Below, one piece after another: positions 62,062 to 64,000 of a stretch of 64,000 nt of DNA (within the stretch, counting starts at the first letter, position 1; every line of letters begins with the position of its first letter). Under the pieces are notes generated by a model that was not told the DNA's origin, searched no databases, and worked only from the letters and a program-made list of their open reading frames with translations. Source of the stretch: Gammaproteobacteria bacterium (GTDB lineage: Bacteria; Pseudomonadota; Gammaproteobacteria; Pseudomonadales; UBA5518); assembly GCA_016718385.1 (NCBI GenBank), contig JADKDK010000004.1, forward strand, positions 558,001 to 622,000, given 5' to 3'. The position numbers and the translations under genes were made by a program.

Positions 62062-63123
62062 CTATGCAGTGATCTCGCGGCTGACGATGCGAAAGCCGAA
62101 AGCAGCCGGATCGCGGCCGTCGAGCACCGTGTCGCCGAACTCAGCGTGCGGGTACATCAGGTAGGGCAGCGGCGAGCGGGCCTTCGGCGCGAGCTCGAAA
62201 TCGCGCGCGTGGTTGAACGCGACCCAGTTCATTTCCCAGTAGCCGAACAGCCGCTCGCGCAGCGCAGCGATGCGCTCGTCCTCCAGCTGCAGCTTTTCCT
62301 CCAGCACGGCCTTGCGCACGTCGGCCGGGTCCACCGGCACCCAGCCGTGGGTCGCGCTCAGGAACTCGGCGCGGCAGTGCTGCGCGCCCGAGACGTCGCC
62401 CGCGGGCTTGCCGAGGCAGTCGAATTGCGCCGAGGGGCCCACGCGCAGGCCGTAGACCTCGCGCGCCGGGATGCCGGCGGCGCGCGCCAGGCCCACGAAC
62501 AGCGAATTGATGTCGGCACACTTGCCGCCGAGGTTGCCGCTCTCCAGCATGAACTTGATGTCGCCCAGGCCGCAGCCGCGCACCGTGGGCTCGCGGAAGG
62601 TGTTGTCGACGATCCAGTCGTAGATCGCCCGCGCGCGCGCGTCGGGCGTCGCGGCCTGCGCCTCGCCCACGATGCGCGCGGCCGTCTCGGCCACGATGCC
62701 GTCGACCGGCATGTGGGCGGTGGGCTGCAGGAAGCGTTCGGCCTCGCTCGCCTCGGGCGCCGGGGCCTTGTGCGCCATCGGGCGGTCGCGCGTCGCGAAC
62801 ACGGCACTGACGGTCAGCGGGCGCGGGCCGCGCGCGCCGTCCCAGGCAGCGTGGAAGATCGGGGCGCCGTAGACCGGATCCCGGCGCAGTGTCGCGCCCG
62901 GCGCGTCGCCGCGCCACGTGATCTCGCCCACGCGCTGGTAGTCGCCGGCGTCCTGGGGCAGCGGCAGCCACAGCTGGCCGGGCCCCTTCAGCGCCGGGAG
63001 GTCGATCTCGTAGTCGAGCGCGTAGCTGCGCCAGCCCGCGCCGGCGGTTTCGGCGCGCAGCCTGGACGAGGCAAGGCAGAGCGGGGCGAGGACTGCTTGT
63101 TTCAGGAGGGTGCGGCGTTTCAT
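62062..63123 (-). CDS. Exported transglutaminase-like protein
   Basis: A 353-residue protein. The ATG at 63123 gives MKRRTLLKQAVLAPLCLASS, a signal sequence with a twin-Arg pair that may use the Tat route; an in-frame ATG at 63144 is possible. The transglutaminase-core triad is visible in order: Cys in GNLGGKCADINSLFVGLAR, His in EFLSATHGWVPVD and Asp in VDPADVRKAV. The preceding region has ARAIYDWIVDNTFREPTVRG, also typical. Bacterial members of this superfamily are mostly thiol proteases or peptidoglycan-linked hydrolases rather than protein cross-linkers. Substrate unknown. The nearest gene upstream is acylphosphatase, 176 bp away with a palindromic repeat between. Confidence 0.82.
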   Translation of the reverse strand: MKRRTLLKQAVLAPLCLASSRLRAETAGAGWRSYALDYEIDLPALKGPGQLWLPLPQDAGDYQRVGEITWRGDAPGATLRRDPVYGAPIFHAAWDGARGPRPLTVSAVFATRDRPMAHKAPAPEASEAERFLQPTAHMPVDGIVAETAARIVGEAQAATPDARARAIYDWIVDNTFREPTVRGCGLGDIKFMLESGNLGGKCADINSLFVGLARAAGIPAREVYGLRVGPSAQFDCLGKPAGDVSGAQHCRAEFLSATHGWVPVDPADVRKAVLEEKLQLEDERIAALRERLFGYWEMNWVAFNHARDFELAPKARSPLPYLMYPHAEFGDTVLDGRDPAAFGFRIVSREITA

Positions 63124-63223
63124 GGCGCTCGATCCGGATGACATCGGTGACGGGGAGCCAACCTTACACGGGTCGCCGGCACGCGGCGAGTGTCCGTCGG
63201 CTGGCGAATTTCCCGCGTCGCCC

Positions 63224-63288
63224 GTAGGTCGCCATTTATGGCGACAACTGCATCCGGAACGCATATGTCGCCATAAATGGCGACCCAC
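63224..63288. repeat. REP-like palindromic element, copy 6
   Basis: GTAGGTCGCCATTTATGGCG at the left, an AC-rich linker (ACTGCATCCGGAACGCATAT), and GTCGCCATAAATGGCGACCC plus AC at the right. The two arms are nearly perfect inverted copies of each other, giving both local hairpins and a long cruciform. It lies between the transglutaminase-like and acylphosphatase genes. Confidence 0.82.
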
Positions 63289-63298
63289 GGCCCTGTGC

Positions 63299-63562
63299 TC
63301 AGCCGCTGCCGAAGCCGGGCTGCGCCGTGCACGGCGCCGCGCTGACAACTACCTCCGTGACCCGCGACCACTTCGGTCCCGATTTCAGCTCGGCGATGAA
63401 GGCGTCCAGTGCCGCGGCCTCGCCGCAGGCCAGCACCTCGACGCGGCCGTCGGGGAGGTTCACGGCGCGGCCGCGGATGCCGAGCTCCAGCGCGGCGCGG
63501 CGCGCGAAGGCGCGGTAACCCACGCCCTGCACCGTGCCGCTGACCAGCGCGCGCCGGCACAT
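63299..63562 (-). CDS. acyP: Acylphosphatase
   Basis: An 87-residue acylphosphatase of normal size. The N-terminal signature RRALVSGTVQGVGYRAFARR contains the phosphate-binding loop and catalytic Arg, and the catalytic Asn lies in GRAVNLPDGRVEVLACG. It hydrolyses acyl phosphates such as acetyl phosphate, 1,3-bisphosphoglycerate and carbamoyl phosphate. Its start is two bases after the stop of the TlpA-like gene, so they are co-transcribed. An acetyl-phosphate-making phosphoketolase is encoded in the same window, but the link is only suggestive. Confidence 0.95.
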   Translation of the reverse strand: MCRRALVSGTVQGVGYRAFARRAALELGIRGRAVNLPDGRVEVLACGEAAALDAFIAELKSGPKWSRVTEVVVSAAPCTAQPGFGSG

Positions 63563-63564
63563 CC

Positions 63565-64000
63565 TCAGGGACTCCCGGTCGCGGCCTCGAGGCTCGCCAC
63601 CGTCTGCGGCCCCAGCAGCACCGTGCGCTGCGCGCCCGAGGGGTCGATCACGAAGGTCGAGGGCAGCGCCTGTGGCCGCGCGAGGCCGAGCTCGGCGGCC
63701 GGATCGCGGTCGAGCAGCAGTTCGGGCGGGATGCCGAGCGTGCGGGCCTGCTGCTGCAGCGCCTCGCCGGTGACGCCGTCGAAATTCACCAGCACCACAC
63801 GCGCCGTGCCGGCGTGCTTGCCGGCGAAGGCGCCCAGTTCCGGTATTTCTTCCAGGCAGGGCTTGCACCACTCGGCCCAGTAGTTCACCAGCAGCCACTG
63901 GCCGGGCTGGCGCAGCGTATCGGCGGCCTTGGTGGGCTCCTCCTCGCGGGCGCAGCCTGCCAGCGCCAGCAGCACGCCCAGCAGCAGCGGCGCGCGCCGC
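63565..64000 (-). CDS. TlpA-like thioredoxin-fold lipoprotein (5' end beyond window)
   Basis: The frame is open to the right edge, so the start codon is outside. The visible 144 codons begin RRAPLLLGVLLALAGC, a lipoprotein signal with lipobox LAGC, and continue into a TlpA/ResA-type thioredoxin fold: WLLVNYWAEWCKPCLEEIPE with the redox CxxC as WCKPC, then VVLVNFDGVTGEALQQQA, a cis-Pro region LPSTFVIDPSG and a short end. Such proteins reduce or rearrange disulfides in the periplasm, often for cytochrome c maturation; a c-type cytochrome-porin is encoded elsewhere in this window. It precedes acylphosphatase by two bases. Confidence 0.88.
   Translation of the reverse strand, partial: RRAPLLLGVLLALAGCAREEEPTKAADTLRQPGQWLLVNYWAEWCKPCLEEIPELGAFAGKHAGTARVVLVNFDGVTGEALQQQARTLGIPPELLLDRDPAAELGLARPQALPSTFVIDPSGAQRTVLLGPQTVASLEAATGSP

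Overview
This is a 64 kb stretch of a GC-rich bacterial chromosome, most likely from a gammaproteobacterium with a lipid- and steroid-oriented metabolism of the Nevskiales, Steroidobacterales or Halieaceae kind. The assignment rests on gene content only: a KshA-like Rieske oxygenase, a phytanoyl-CoA dioxygenase-like protein, two sulfotransferases, CoA-ligase and enoyl-CoA hydratase genes, a TonB receptor, an O-antigen ligase and an RND pump. No rRNA or tRNA gene, CRISPR array or intact mobile element was seen.

Layout. 1-5335: the end of an RND pump gene, its adaptor, a lipoprotein amidohydrolase, a zinc alcohol dehydrogenase and a decayed sterol-desaturase gene. 5586-15211: a DUF3604 lipoprotein, a sulfotransferase, a phosphotransferase, a phytoene-desaturase-like flavoprotein, a PhyH-like dioxygenase with its TetR regulator and a long palindromic operator, a frameshifted thioesterase and a truncated serine hydrolase. 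15221-25668: a membrane protein, a HAD phosphatase and an arylsulfatase in one operon opposite a LysR gene, then a DUF1214 protein and a second sulfotransferase / phosphotransferase / alpha-beta hydrolase group. 25672-31897: a monoheme cytochrome-porin fusion (Cyc2-like) with a small exported partner, divergent from a tightly overlapping carboxylate transport operon (DAACS symporter, TctC-like protein, fused TctA-TctB). 31903-38381: the most unusual locus, a cyanophycin-synthetase-like ligase with a degenerate ATP-grasp half, opposite two methyltransferase-like genes and a TonB receptor. 38412-46672: O-antigen ligase, KshA-like oxygenase, a frameshifted P-type ATPase, a lytic transglycosylase and a non-canonical pyruvate kinase. 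46719-50290: phosphoketolase and acetate kinase as a coupled operon. 50412-55297: a toxin-antitoxin remnant and a TetR-controlled operon of flavin oxidoreductase, enoyl-CoA hydratase and acyl-CoA ligase. 55483-64000: diguanylate cyclase, EthD protein, a small protein with TonB-box-like motifs, M13 peptidase, DUF3011 protein, an IS1595 transposase remnant, a transglutaminase-like protein, acylphosphatase and a TlpA-like lipoprotein that runs off the end.

How the parts fit. Many genes suit uptake, activation and ring or side-chain oxidation of hydrophobic, possibly sulfated, compounds. The phosphoketolase-acetate kinase-pyruvate kinase block is a separate central-carbon module. A family of intergenic palindromes with constant GTGGGT/ACCCAC ends and covarying stems is scattered at six sites. 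Six genes are visibly broken, by frameshift, internal deletion or truncation, so this segment is either decaying or carries some assembly errors. Those sites should be checked against raw reads before being read as biology.
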